Shown here: piece after piece, positions 8,601 through 16,758 of the stretch
Numbering within the stretch: position 1 is the stretch's first letter
Layout of the letters: every line of letters begins with the position of its first letter
Notes under the pieces: model-generated
Database searches by the model: none
What the model was told of the DNA's origin: nothing
The model's input: only the letters and a program-made list of their open reading frames with translations
Source: Oceanobacter sp. 1_MG-2023
GTDB lineage: Bacteria; Pseudomonadota; Gammaproteobacteria; Pseudomonadales; Oceanobacteraceae
Reading direction: 5' to 3'
DNA: 60,369 bases
Assembly (NCBI RefSeq): GCF_030689025.1
Contig: NZ_JAUYWA010000023.1
Location: 1 to 60,369, forward strand
Translations under genes and position numbers: made by a program

Positions 8601-9161
8601 GGCGCTGTAGTCGTTAAACTCGCCATCGGATACGTAGGTGTACACCGTTGACGCTGCGTCGACATCGGTGATTTTGACAAATTGCTGGTCTTCGGTGTCG
8701 ATATCCTCCAGCACAATCACGGCACCAACTTCCGGCGCTTGGTCGGCCCGGTCGGCGTAGAGCACCAGGGCGTTTTGACCCTCGCGCTGGGTGCCGACTG
8801 GCCGCAGGGGGGACTGGATGCCGATCACGACGTAACGTTCAATCTCGGCTTGGATTTGCGCCCGTTCGGCGTAGTGGTCTCCGGTTTTATACAGCAGCGT
8901 GCTGACGTTATCGGCGGCGGCATCTTCGATGATGGCGACGCGGCTGCCGAGCAGTTTGTCGGTGTTGGCGGTTTCGACTTTGGGGAAAAATCGGCGGATC
9001 GACACCCCGCCGCGGGCGAGTTCGGTGCTGTCGATATCATCCCAGAGGTTGTTGATATCGCCGTCGGACAGCGGCGTGCCGGTCATCATGCCACCGCCGT
9101 CGGCGTTGTCGGTATTGCGTTCGGCACGCATCAGTTTTAAATCGGCATCGGTGATGGCCAT
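5628..9161 (-). CDS. Large tail-tip/central fibre protein (1177 residues)
   Basis: The largest protein of the phage. It is almost entirely strand-rich, with repeated modules such as NYDTGSVAFVLSGEPDDGSA, NTSTGVITIDISGL, NHADGSIELDYSQL and NNETGIVTLADPF. These follow one pattern, N-x-x-[TD]-G-x-[IV]-x-[IL], each closing a beta-sandwich repeat, so the protein is probably a chain of Ig-like or baseplate-plug domains. The position between a small distal-tail-like gene and the putative receptor-binding gene fits a tail-tip or central fibre. Homology is not recognised by family name. Confidence 0.55.
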   Translation of the reverse strand: MAITDADLKLMRAERNTDNADGGGMMTGTPLSDGDINNLWDDIDSTELARGGVSIRRFFPKVETANTDKLLGSRVAIIEDAAADNVSTLLYKTGDHYAERAQIQAEIERYVVIGIQSPLRPVGTQREGQNALVLYADRADQAPEVGAVIVLEDIDTEDQQFVKITDVDAASTVYTYVSDGEFNDYSAWQFVVSISQPLERDFEGLDPSPTASHPTRILTTQASGAAKYYGITQLAEDATTGDTAVVVDTIQAPLVPVVSSEVALIDQVPGVATQIVQAVGSQQAFNHGNLSGSVVRTLMTGWKPGSLTLTIGGSTYHDVGTDLQLISGTERLSSASVLPATGQITLSLNTTSSVSGTYTPAVAVDLTPYTAAVDISVANRQLTYTDQLSPIPARGSLRIDYLYLGGWYQLSDDGSGAISGDAGETGTINYDTGSVAFVLSGEPDDGSAIIFTWGSVADLTLITGTPTTKLKVDLPGQREVGSTAISWDRSGSSYSLTELSNGTWTGAGSAEITSTELTFSPSSLPDGPVTVAYTQVAGDETASNQVLPEQTGGSLSLMAEPGVLPQTVHFQAVFTIPRLYNYEGADQELRSVVTLTFNGRADGYVYTTAEGETRQVGSINTSTGVITIDISGLTRMGTYDVRINSWNWTSTPQLYSYRCESQTSVLYYRMTDTTPGPVSVVYALNQITVDVNLGLAPLLIGAQVFTVDGVQVVDRGDGYLYRNWSATTAAGLQCGQINHADGSIELDYSQLQPSISTLATTLQSGASGRSSGLVSELVFRTPASPLRASGVQILARRASDTALMRADSDGQGDIAGSFDASDQLTELTSELTGAVEGVLPITTDPGTATGTVELSSGIIRLSFTQPVLLSTLTYNAVAYTTIPVDPDLLGLDPVKLPTSGKVPIFQAGYLALVHNTQTIEINTPTAAQTIDCGRTDLALVRILDAAGTALATDQYSVNNETGIVTLADPFSAEDADSNSLTLPLTVSHRVQDLCAVGVARVDGQLQFLTQLTHDYAAGSQVSAVVELGDLQARVEGLFCQKIDVSGVFDDDLAGDTSVAQYDDLNYPLQVDNTSAVQERWKILWRSASTFDVIGEQRGIVLSGVAKDLDCAPINPFTNTPYFTLLADGHGTGWVTGNTIRFNTVAAAEPVEAIRTTLPSHQRLTNQSVYIEFMGDAD

Positions 9162-9547
9162 TATTCGGACTCCGGATCAGGTTCTACGGTGATCAAGTGG
9201 ATGGTTAGCTCGTACAGGGTGCTGGCGGTCGGGGTGGTTTCTGGGGCCAACGGTGTGGCGCTGATTCCGCCGCTGGCCAGATCGATCAGGACGGTGTGGA
9301 CGGTGCTGTCATTCAGTGTCAGGGTGCGTTTTGTCAGGGGGCTGGATTCCAGCGCTTGCAGCACGGCCAGGTCTGCCCGATGAATCCAGGCTCCGGTCAA
9401 TACGATGGGCTGGCCGTAGCTGAGGGCCTGCACATCGATGATCAGTGCTCCGGAGACGGCGCGCTCTTGCGAGCTGGCCCAGGGTTTAAACGTGGTTTCG
9501 CCCGACCAGTACAGATTCTCTGGCAGGCTGATGGTGTCGAGCATCAT
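9161..9547 (-). CDS. Small tail protein following tape measure (distal-tail-like)
   Basis: 128 residues, starting MMLDTISLPENLYWSGETTF. The opening (a promise of L-P-x-x-L-x-W) and the mention of WIHRADLAVLQALE resemble proteins immediately downstream of tape-measure genes that form the distal tail ring. TAATG overlap with the next gene and ATGA overlap with the tape measure indicate one translational unit. Function is inferred from order only. Confidence 0.5.
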   Translation of the reverse strand: MMLDTISLPENLYWSGETTFKPWASSQERAVSGALIIDVQALSYGQPIVLTGAWIHRADLAVLQALESSPLTKRTLTLNDSTVHTVLIDLASGGISATPLAPETTPTASTLYELTIHLITVEPDPESE

Positions 9548-12500
9548 AGACTGGCCCCTCTCTCGTAGGCGTCTTCAATCATTTCGAGCAAATCGTCTTT
9601 ATCGCTGGCCAGCACCTCTACGGATCGACTGCCCAACTCTATGGTGACGGTCTCTATGGAGGCGCTGGTACTGGCGGTGGTGGTATCGGCGCTGCTGCTG
9701 GTTGTACTGCTGGCAGTGGTGGCGGTGTCGGCGGCGGTCTGGGATTTTTGCTCAGCACGGATTTTTTCCAGCGTTTTGAGCGAGTCTTTATAAGCGGCAA
9801 TGGCGTCGGTGTTGTTGGCGGCCTGGGCTTCTTCCAGCGCGGCTTGCAGTTCGGCTTTTTGGGTGAGGTATTGGGATTCTTGATAGGCCTCGGTGTCGCC
9901 TTGCAGGCTGTAGAGCTGTTCGCGCAGTGATGTGAGGGTGCTGGTTGCGGAGTCGCTCATTTGATCCAGCTGGGATTGTGCACTGGCCAGCGCGGCGCGG
10001 AGTGTTGATAGATTTTGAGAGCCCAGCAGGCTCATGTTGTTGCTGGCGGTGCGAGCGCTGTTGATAAGCCGCTGATTGACGTTTTCGCCGTCTTCCAGCG
10101 CGGTCATGTAGTCCTGGAATTTCAACTTTTGTTGGCCGTAGGCGAGTATCGTTTCGTTTTTTGCGGTGATGACTGAGTTTTTCCAGCTATTGAGGCCGGT
10201 GGGATCGAATACTTGGAGGCTGTCTAGTGCGATGCGGCCCATTTGCTCGCGAGCGCTTTCCATGGAGGCTTCGATGGCTTCCATTTCTGTCAGAATCGGG
10301 CCGCTGTTGATGCCCATTTTGTTGTCGAACATGACGCCCGCTTCGGCGCTGAGCGCTTGCATCTCTGAACGCACTCCGCGGAACCACGCGCCCAGGTCGT
10401 TGGTCAGGCCTTGTACGTCGCGGGCGCTGCCGGCGGCTTCGTCGGCCAGTTCGGCGGTGGCGGTTTTAGCGGATTTGGCCCCATCGGCGATGTGCTTGCC
10501 CGAGGTTTTACCGGCATTGCCCGCTTTGGTTTGTTTGCTGGTCAGGTCGTCGAGCAGGTCGGTCATTCCCAGTCGTGCGGCTTGGATTTCCAGCTCTGAA
10601 TCGACAATGCCGTCGTTGGCAGTGATGGCTTTTTCGGCATAGACCATAAACGCGGCATCGATGTCGGAGACGCTGGCGGTGCCGGATGCGCGGATGGTTT
10701 CAAACGCGGCTTTGGCTGCATCGGCGGTTTTTTGTAGCGATGCCTGACTGGTTATGCCCAGGGTTTCGAAGGCACTTTCCAGATCGGCGGTTTGCAGTGA
10801 GCCTAATAAGGTTTGCAGCTGCTCAACCGAGACGCCCGCCGATTCTGCCCCGGCCTCTATTTTTTCCATCGCGGTTTTGATCAGGTCGCCAAATTGGCTC
10901 CGATCGGTGGCTGCCAGTTCTTTTAGGGCGGCAGATAGGCCGTCATTGATTTGATCGGTTGTTAGCGTTCCTTGCTGTTCCGCATTTTGTAGCGCGATCG
11001 CCAGGGCGGCAATGCCGGTTTCCCCCTGTTTCAGAGCGGTGACTACCGCGCCCGACATGACGCTGGCGAGCTGGCTGTTGTCATCGATGGCTGTTTGCAG
11101 CTGCTCGTTGACGGCTTGATAGGCCTTGCTCAGGTCGGCCTGTGTGTAGGCCATTTTTTGAGCGGCGTCTTGTGCGGCGGCCGTGACCTCGCTCTGACGT
11201 TGCTGGAATAGCCGGGCCGCTTCGGCCGCGCTGACGTAGCTGGCGGTTTGCTCATCAATTCTGATGGTGCCCGCGGCCAGGGCAGCTTCGAGGTCGCGCA
11301 TGTTTTTAACTTGCACGCCGGTTTGCTGGCTGATTTCGGCGTATCGATCAGACAGCGCCTGTTGGGATTCGGCCAGCTGTTGGTTTACATCGGCCAGATC
11401 AGTGGTGGCGGTTTTGAGTTTTTTATAGGCGCTGGTGAGGTCGATCGCTTGGGTGATGGCCATGGCCACGACGGCGATGGGGATGGCTTTGCCCAGGGCG
11501 GTCATGGCGAGCGTTGTGAGACCTGTCGCCGTCGTGGCGGCGGCCATGGCCGGGACGACTTTCAGGAGCATGGCAGCGGCGACGGCGGTGCCGGCAGTGC
11601 TGGCCACGTCTCCGATGGTACCCAGACTATCGGCGACGCCGTTGATGGCATCGACGGCCAGTTCGCTGGCACCGCTGGTTTCGTTCAGTTCGCCGATGAA
11701 TATTTGCCACTCATTTTTCAATTTTTCGACCGAAGCACCGACGGTGGCGGGCATCTGGCTAAATTCGTCGTCGATAGCGGCGGCTTGTTCTTTCAGTGCT
11801 TTGACGACGGTGTCGGTGGTCAGTTGGCCCTGTTCTGCCATGGCCCTCAGTTCGCCGGTGGTGACGCCGAGGCTGGCGGATAGTGCCTGTGACAGCCTGG
11901 GTGACTGTTCCATGACGCTATTAAATTCATCGCCGCGCAGCACGCCGGCGGCCAAGGCTTGTGACAGCTGGGTGATGGATGCGTCGGCTTCTTGCGCTGA
12001 GGCCCCGGATACGATGAAGGATTTGCTGATGGTATCGGTCAGCCGGGCCACGTCTTCCTGGCTGGTGCCCAGGTCTCGGGTGGCGCGGTAGAGTTTTGTA
12101 TATAAGCCCGCGACGGATTCCAGCGCGGTGCCGGTGTTGTTGGCGGTGGTGCGGACGTCGCTTAGCCCCTGGTGGAAGGCGTCACCTTCTCCGACCGCGA
12201 GTTTGATGCGGCTGGTGAGGTTTGAGTAGCCGTCGGCCAGGTAGCTAAGGTCGCGCAGCATGTCGACGCCCAGGTCGAGACCCAGGAATCCGAGAAAGGC
12301 GTTGCGGGCCTGGGCAACTTGATCGGCGAGGTCGTCGGTCTCACTCCCCGCTCGTCTGGCGCTGTCTGCGTTTTGGTCCAGCTCGTCGTTGGCGCGATCC
12401 AGTTCGCGACGTAGGTCGTCTGACTGTCTGGCTAGTTCTGCTTCTGAGTCGGTGAGGTTGTCGGTGTCTATCCCTGCCCGGTCGATGGTTTCAGACAGCC

Positions 12501-12849
12501 GGGATACGGTTGTTCGGCTGGCAGCCCACTCTTTTTTCGCGGCAGCGGCGGCGATTTTGGCTTTTTCCAGCGCGAGGGCCAGTTCGGGGGTTTTGTCGGC
12601 CTTGAAGGCGGCTTTTAGTCGAATAACTTCACTGGCGGCAATGTCGAACGCGCCCTCTGCTTCTTTTGCGGCATCTTTGGCGCCGTCGAGCATTTTGATG
12701 GCCGCTTGTGCGCCTTCAAATTTTGCCAGCTCTGATTCTAGCTCCCGGGTTTTTTTCTCCAGCTCGCTGAGGCTTTCGCCCGCTTCGTCTGCGCCTGGGG
12801 ATATCAGGTTTTTTACTTGCAGCAGCAGGGATACGATCGGGTTAGCCAT
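9544..12849 (-). CDS. Tail tape measure protein
   Basis: 1101 residues. Residues about 30-190 are a charged coiled coil (GESLSELEKKTRELESELAK). Residues about 205-370 carry the conserved tape-measure N-domain, with ITQLSQALAAGVLRGDEFNS, SPRLSQALSASLGVT and ELRAMAEQGQLTT. Hydrophobic segments near residues 410-460 (AAMLLKVVPAMAAATTATGL and the following ALGKAIPIAVVAMAITQAI) could enter the host membrane. A further coiled coil and a threonine/serine-rich run lie near the C-terminus. I chose ATG 12849 because conserved similarity begins there; an in-frame start at 12885 is possible. The gene directly follows the tail tube gene with no chaperone pair between. Confidence 0.9.
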   Translation of the reverse strand: MANPIVSLLLQVKNLISPGADEAGESLSELEKKTRELESELAKFEGAQAAIKMLDGAKDAAKEAEGAFDIAASEVIRLKAAFKADKTPELALALEKAKIAAAAAKKEWAASRTTVSRLSETIDRAGIDTDNLTDSEAELARQSDDLRRELDRANDELDQNADSARRAGSETDDLADQVAQARNAFLGFLGLDLGVDMLRDLSYLADGYSNLTSRIKLAVGEGDAFHQGLSDVRTTANNTGTALESVAGLYTKLYRATRDLGTSQEDVARLTDTISKSFIVSGASAQEADASITQLSQALAAGVLRGDEFNSVMEQSPRLSQALSASLGVTTGELRAMAEQGQLTTDTVVKALKEQAAAIDDEFSQMPATVGASVEKLKNEWQIFIGELNETSGASELAVDAINGVADSLGTIGDVASTAGTAVAAAMLLKVVPAMAAATTATGLTTLAMTALGKAIPIAVVAMAITQAIDLTSAYKKLKTATTDLADVNQQLAESQQALSDRYAEISQQTGVQVKNMRDLEAALAAGTIRIDEQTASYVSAAEAARLFQQRQSEVTAAAQDAAQKMAYTQADLSKAYQAVNEQLQTAIDDNSQLASVMSGAVVTALKQGETGIAALAIALQNAEQQGTLTTDQINDGLSAALKELAATDRSQFGDLIKTAMEKIEAGAESAGVSVEQLQTLLGSLQTADLESAFETLGITSQASLQKTADAAKAAFETIRASGTASVSDIDAAFMVYAEKAITANDGIVDSELEIQAARLGMTDLLDDLTSKQTKAGNAGKTSGKHIADGAKSAKTATAELADEAAGSARDVQGLTNDLGAWFRGVRSEMQALSAEAGVMFDNKMGINSGPILTEMEAIEASMESAREQMGRIALDSLQVFDPTGLNSWKNSVITAKNETILAYGQQKLKFQDYMTALEDGENVNQRLINSARTASNNMSLLGSQNLSTLRAALASAQSQLDQMSDSATSTLTSLREQLYSLQGDTEAYQESQYLTQKAELQAALEEAQAANNTDAIAAYKDSLKTLEKIRAEQKSQTAADTATTASSTTSSSADTTTASTSASIETVTIELGSRSVEVLASDKDDLLEMIEDAYERGASL

Positions 12850-12930
12850 GAGAGGTCTCTTCAGAGGGGCGGGAACCGGCACCATTTTTCCGACGCCGGG
12901 AAAATGATCGAGCGGTTCCCGCGCGGGTGG

Positions 12931-13680
12931 TTAGGATGGAATCCAGATTTTGCCGTAGCGGCTGATACCAGCTCCGGTTTTGCTGGTGTCTACGAGCGCT
13001 TCACCTTCAATCGTCATGGTGCCGAACTCGTCAGTGATCAGGCCCAGGCCGGTGGTTGGGCTGAATTTATTGCGATAGAGGGTCAACGGCTGGGCTACTC
13101 CGCCGTTGGCTTCGTTCAGCCCTTCGAATACGAGTTCGTACTCATAGCCGGAGTTGCTGAGGATTTCGATGGCGTTGACGGCCAGTTTGGTGTAGGTGAT
13201 TTTGATTTCGTCGGCGGCACTGATGCCACCGCCCGCGATCGGGATGATGCCGAGCGGCTTGGCGGTGTAGTCGGTATTTTCGACGAAGGTGGCATCACCG
13301 GCCGCATTTTTGACGACGTAGCTGACGGTGGTGTCGGGCTGGTCGTTGAGCTGGATCAGGGCACCGGTGGCGGCGACGGTGTGGGATTCGTCGACAACTT
13401 CGGCGGCGGCGACGACGGTGGCATCGCCGTACAGCGCCATGGCAACGTTCTCTGGTTTGAGTTCTGCCAGGGTCAGACTGACTCCCATGGAGCTGATACG
13501 CTCGACCTTGTCGAGGTTACCGCCGCCGGGCTGTGTGTGTTGTGTGAGGGTGATTTCGTCGGTTTCGATAGACAGTTCGAGTTCGCTGACGTCGCCGATG
13601 GGCAGCAGGCCATGGGCGATATCAAGGCGGCGCAGGTAGACCTGCCCGGCACCGATGTAGGTGTAGACATTGCGAGACAT
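12931..13680 (-). CDS. Major tail tube protein
   Basis: 249 residues. The opening MSRNVYTYIGAGQVYLRRLD and the following LPIGDVSELELSIETDEITL form the pattern of phage tail tube subunits, where a thin beta-hairpin stacks on the next ring. The end GYEYELVFEGLNEANGG and PTTGLGLITDEFGTMTIEGE also fits. It lies between the tail-completion genes and the tape measure, as expected. About 80 bases separate it from the tape measure, too few for the usual frameshifted chaperone genes. Confidence 0.8.
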   Translation of the reverse strand: MSRNVYTYIGAGQVYLRRLDIAHGLLPIGDVSELELSIETDEITLTQHTQPGGGNLDKVERISSMGVSLTLAELKPENVAMALYGDATVVAAAEVVDESHTVAATGALIQLNDQPDTTVSYVVKNAAGDATFVENTDYTAKPLGIIPIAGGGISAADEIKITYTKLAVNAIEILSNSGYEYELVFEGLNEANGGVAQPLTLYRNKFSPTTGLGLITDEFGTMTIEGEALVDTSKTGAGISRYGKIWIPS

Positions 13681-13705
13681 AGTGACTCCATTGTTTGGTT
13701 GGGTG

Positions 13706-14140
13706 TTATAGCGCTGTGATTGTTTCTGTGTAGGTCAGGGTGAGTTCGGCCGATACGACGGCCTGGGCATTGCCGGATTGTGGGTAGTGGGTAACTAGCC
13801 CGGTGAGTTTTTGTTGCTGGACGTTGGGTAAACGGGCACCCAGGGCGCTGGCCAGCTCCAGCCGGATTGTGTCGAGGTCGGATTCGGCGGTGGCTGTCCA
13901 GGGTACTGTCATGTCGAGACCGAAGGTTTGTTCCCATTGGATGTTGCTGCCAACTTGTTTAATCAGCTGGCCGGGCTCTGTCCAAAGTACGCAAAAATTG
14001 CCGCTGGCAGGGTGTTTGCTTTTATCTCGCATATCGACTGGGTTGAGCACGGCGTTGATGTTGCAGGTGTAGCCGTTTTCTGCGCTCAGCTGGGCCAGCC
14101 GTCGGGTGATTTCGGCTCTCATGGCGGTGGTGTTGGTCAT
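13706..14140 (-). CDS. Tail terminator/completion protein (gpU-like)
   Basis: 144 residues, starting MTNTTAMRAEITRRLAQL. The alpha-beta pattern (IRRL..L near residue 10; SDLDTIRLELASALGARL in the middle; a C-terminal strand AELTLTYTETITAL) is typical of the ring protein that caps the tail before head joining. The order connector - Z-like - U-like - tail tube matches many siphoviruses. No catalytic motif is expected. Similarity is structural in style, not a clear family signature. Confidence 0.6.
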   Translation of the reverse strand: MTNTTAMRAEITRRLAQLSAENGYTCNINAVLNPVDMRDKSKHPASGNFCVLWTEPGQLIKQVGSNIQWEQTFGLDMTVPWTATAESDLDTIRLELASALGARLPNVQQQKLTGLVTHYPQSGNAQAVVSAELTLTYTETITAL

Positions 14141-14144
14141 GGCG

Positions 14145-14729
14145 TTACTCGTTGATGAGGGTGTTGAGCAGGCTGGTTACACGTTCGGCCAGCCGGACTT
14201 GAGCCTCGTCGGTCACTTTGGTTTTTGGCAGTGCGAGATACGCGGTGGCGATGGATGGCCCCATAGCATCCGTCAGGATGCCGTCTCGGTAGGTGTAGGT
14301 TCTGCCGGTTCTGGTTGTTTTGCTGTTGCGAGTGCTGAGCGGTTGCCGCCCGGCCCCTTTGGGGTTGATAAATCCCGCGGCGACTTTGCTGCCACCGATC
14401 CAGTTGACGATGATTTGTGCCCGGTTGTTGCGAGCGCTGACGAGTCGTTGTTGGTATCGATATTCTGAGACGAGCACCCCTGCCCCGCTGAAGTTCACCC
14501 GCGCATTGGGGTATTTTACGGTGGCTTTTTGGGTGCTGGTGTGGCTCTGGACGACGTACTGGCTGATGCCGGTGGCGCTGCTGATTTGTTGAGACAGCCA
14601 AGTGCTGCGCAATGATTGTGCCGCTTCGGTGCTGGCTTGGCGTGCGAGGGCATCCCCTTGCCTGCCGAGCTGGTCGATCATCGCCAGGGTGGCATCCATC
14701 CCGGATAGTTGTACTCGTGACCGTGACAT
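14145..14729 (-). CDS. Minor tail protein Z-like
   Basis: 194 residues. The layout matches the lambda gpZ group: an N-terminal helix with DALARQASTEAAQSLRSTWL, then TGISQYVVQSH, a strand-rich middle, and ILTDAMGPSIATAYLALPKT before a C-terminal helix. In lambda this protein sits at the head-tail interface and is needed for DNA entry into the cell. It lies just before the tail-terminator gene. The start at ATG 14729 gives the family-sized product. Confidence 0.65.
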   Translation of the reverse strand: MSRSRVQLSGMDATLAMIDQLGRQGDALARQASTEAAQSLRSTWLSQQISSATGISQYVVQSHTSTQKATVKYPNARVNFSGAGVLVSEYRYQQRLVSARNNRAQIIVNWIGGSKVAAGFINPKGAGRQPLSTRNSKTTRTGRTYTYRDGILTDAMGPSIATAYLALPKTKVTDEAQVRLAERVTSLLNTLINE

Positions 14730-14755
14730 TGTGGGTGCTCTTTGTTATGACGCGG

Positions 14756-15199
14756 TTATGACGCGGTGACTATGGTTTTGATGGCTTCGCGGGCGTCGGC
14801 GCGGGTGGTGGTGTTGGCCAGCCCCACTTCGGCCAGGTCGGTCTGGTATTGTTCGTCGCTGTCGCTATCGTACAGATACGGAGCGCACCATAGTCGCCAA
14901 TGCGCTGTGAAATATAATTGCCGCCACTGTGTGCGCGTGCCGATCAGCACGCTATTGAAGTCGTCGTCTGCCAGTGTTCCGCCGACCAGATGGATTAGCG
15001 CCATAGTGTCGGCGGCGTCGGGAAGTGTGATGATGTCGGCGGAATCGAGTTCAGCCAGCACGGAATCGGTCGGCGGTATTGGCAGTAATGTATTGACACC
15101 ATCCATCTGATTTCCCGGAAGTCGGTCTGGCAGAGATGCGAACCACTCGCCAATTGGCCCAGTAGACTCAATACGGATCATGCAGCGTTTGATGCTCAT
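14756..15199 (-). CDS. Phage neck-region protein of unknown function
   Basis: 147 residues from ATG 15199, which overlaps the previous stop in an ATGA. The segment ADTMALIHLVGGTLADDDFN is helical; the C-terminus contains DLAEVGLANTTTRADAREAI. No known motif. It sits in the connector cluster between a lectin-fold gene and the Z-like gene. A longer frame back to 15247 exists but lies inside the upstream coding region and has no ribosome site. Confidence 0.55.
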   Translation of the reverse strand: MSIKRCMIRIESTGPIGEWFASLPDRLPGNQMDGVNTLLPIPPTDSVLAELDSADIITLPDAADTMALIHLVGGTLADDDFNSVLIGTRTQWRQLYFTAHWRLWCAPYLYDSDSDEQYQTDLAEVGLANTTTRADAREAIKTIVTAS

Positions 15200-15909
15200 A
15201 AATCGTACCCCACTGGAATGACTGTTAAGCCATCCTCCGATACCCACTCGGCCGGGTCTGTTGATTCATCCAGGGTGAATAGTTCAGTGTCAGCCGATGT
15301 TAGGTTTGTTCGAGTCAGGGTTATTGCTCCATATTCTGGCAGCTCAGTCCCGGTAGTTCCGTCGGAGTCTATCGCCCATCCGTATGTTGGCGTTGTTGAG
15401 GTATCGTCAGTGCCTTCCCAGATCTTTACGTCCGCTATAATACCGTTGAAGTAATTACCGGATATGCCTCTACCGCCTACATTTTCTAAGGTGAAATTAT
15501 CAGTTACGAAATCATATGTTGCTAGTAGTTCACCGTTTTCATGCACCGAGACATTAGCACCGTTCCGGGATAAAACAATACGATTAAATATATTCGGTGA
15601 GTCTGAATAGGCAAGATTACTTTTGTAGTTTGAATTGATCATGCACTGGTAGATATCACTAGATGAACTGTATCTTAAAAAGCTATCTGCACTCCCAAAA
15701 AAAGCAAGGCTACTTCCATTGGGGATGGCTTTAAGTTCAATTGCAAAATCGCCGACCAAGATTATTGGTTCATCAAGCACGTAGTATTGTGCTGCACTAG
15801 CATCCAGCATTGTAAAATACCGCGACACTGCCCCACCATCACCAGCACTGCCCAGGCGCTGGTTTACTCGAGGAGTGAGGCGCGGAGTCAATCTGGGGGC
15901 CAGTCGCAT
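15196..15909 (-). CDS. LamG/concanavalin-like (lectin fold) phage surface protein
   Basis: 237 residues. After an odd, arginine- and proline-repeated opening (MRLAPRLTPRLTPRVNQRLG) comes a jelly-roll pattern typical of LamG domains: DFAIELKAIPNGSSLAFFGS, a strand with NIFNRIVLSRNGANVSVHEN, then YFNGIIADVKIWEG. Such domains bind sugars. The AT content of its middle (about 15400-15800) is clearly higher than that of flanking genes. A lectin fold inserted among head-tail connector genes suggests a decoration or adhesion protein gained by exchange. Confidence 0.6.
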   Translation of the reverse strand: MRLAPRLTPRLTPRVNQRLGSAGDGGAVSRYFTMLDASAAQYYVLDEPIILVGDFAIELKAIPNGSSLAFFGSADSFLRYSSSSDIYQCMINSNYKSNLAYSDSPNIFNRIVLSRNGANVSVHENGELLATYDFVTDNFTLENVGGRGISGNYFNGIIADVKIWEGTDDTSTTPTYGWAIDSDGTTGTELPEYGAITLTRTNLTSADTELFTLDESTDPAEWVSEDGLTVIPVGYDL

Positions 15910-16193
15910 CAGAAGCTGCTCACGGTCAGGGAGTAGCTGACGCCGGTGTCTGTCGGGGTCAGTTCAACGCTTTCGACGCTACCCAGTACGAAAACGGCGC
16001 TGCTGTTTTGCTCCAGGACGTTGTCTGTTACGGATTGATAGTCGTCAAACCCCACTGGCCGAAATTTGACGGTAACGTCTCCGGTCGCCCCTTCTACCGC
16101 GATTTGATGATGGCTGTATTTGGGGGAGAGGCCGAGTGTTTTAACGCCGGTTGCGAGGATGGTGACGCGGTATTGGCTGGCTATTTCGCTCAT
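15909..16193 (-). CDS. Small phage head-tail region protein
   Basis: 94 residues from ATG 16193, opening MSEIASQYRVTILATGVKTL. It is strand rich, with GATGDVTVKFRPVGFDDYQS and SAVFVLGSVESVELTPTDTG, suggesting a small beta-sandwich. It shares a one-base overlap with the lectin-fold gene. It may form a unit with that gene as its docking partner, but this is a guess from the overlap. Confidence 0.5.
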   Translation of the reverse strand: MSEIASQYRVTILATGVKTLGLSPKYSHHQIAVEGATGDVTVKFRPVGFDDYQSVTDNVLEQNSSAVFVLGSVESVELTPTDTGVSYSLTVSSF

Positions 16194-16197
16194 GGGG

Positions 16198-16758
16198 TCA
16201 GTCCTGTTGTTGTGTGGTAATCCAGCAACGGGTGATGATGTCGGTGGATTGATCACTGTCGATCTGGTCGATTCGGTATCGGGTGTTGTTGACGCTGAAT
16301 TCTGTCCCGACCTCTGGGGTGTATTCTGCGTTGCAAAATTCGGCTTGTTTTCTCAGGGGTGCATCACTGAGGTAGTTGTTTTCGCCTTCGGTTCCGGCGC
16401 GGTAGCCAATGATGGCGCAGTGCGCTTCGGTTCCTGCACTGGCACCGGCACCGTCGGGGTCGATGACGGCCCGCTGACCGCTCAGTAGTTGGGTGCTGAT
16501 GATGAGGTCTTGGCGTTTTCCGGTTGGGTCGGTGATCGGGCCAATGAGCAGCCACCGCCCGTCCAGGGTTTTGAATAGGCCGCCCGGCTCTATGTTGGCA
16601 CTCCAGCGAGCGCGCACAACGATATTCTGGGGCTGGATCAGCCCTGGCTGCCAGTCGGATGTGCTGGCCTCTTCTGTGATGCCGATCATGCGGCGGCCGT
16701 GGTTGGTGCCGCTGGCGCTGATCAGCTGGGCGCTGGTTTTTAGGCGACCGGCTCGCAT
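16198..16758 (-). CDS. Head-tail joining protein (adaptor)
   Basis: 186 residues from ATG 16758, which overlaps the previous stop as TAATG. The opening MRAGRLKTSAQLISAS is the standard start of the Phage_H_T_join family, whose members form the ring between connector and tail. The strand WSANIEPGGLFKTLDGRWLL and the C-terminus NNTRYRIDQID fit the same fold. Family members are usually about 110 residues; here an insertion near residues 85-150 (containing GQRAVIDPDGAGASAGTEAH) makes it longer. Confidence 0.65.
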   Translation of the reverse strand: MRAGRLKTSAQLISASGTNHGRRMIGITEEASTSDWQPGLIQPQNIVVRARWSANIEPGGLFKTLDGRWLLIGPITDPTGKRQDLIISTQLLSGQRAVIDPDGAGASAGTEAHCAIIGYRAGTEGENNYLSDAPLRKQAEFCNAEYTPEVGTEFSVNNTRYRIDQIDSDQSTDIITRCWITTQQQD

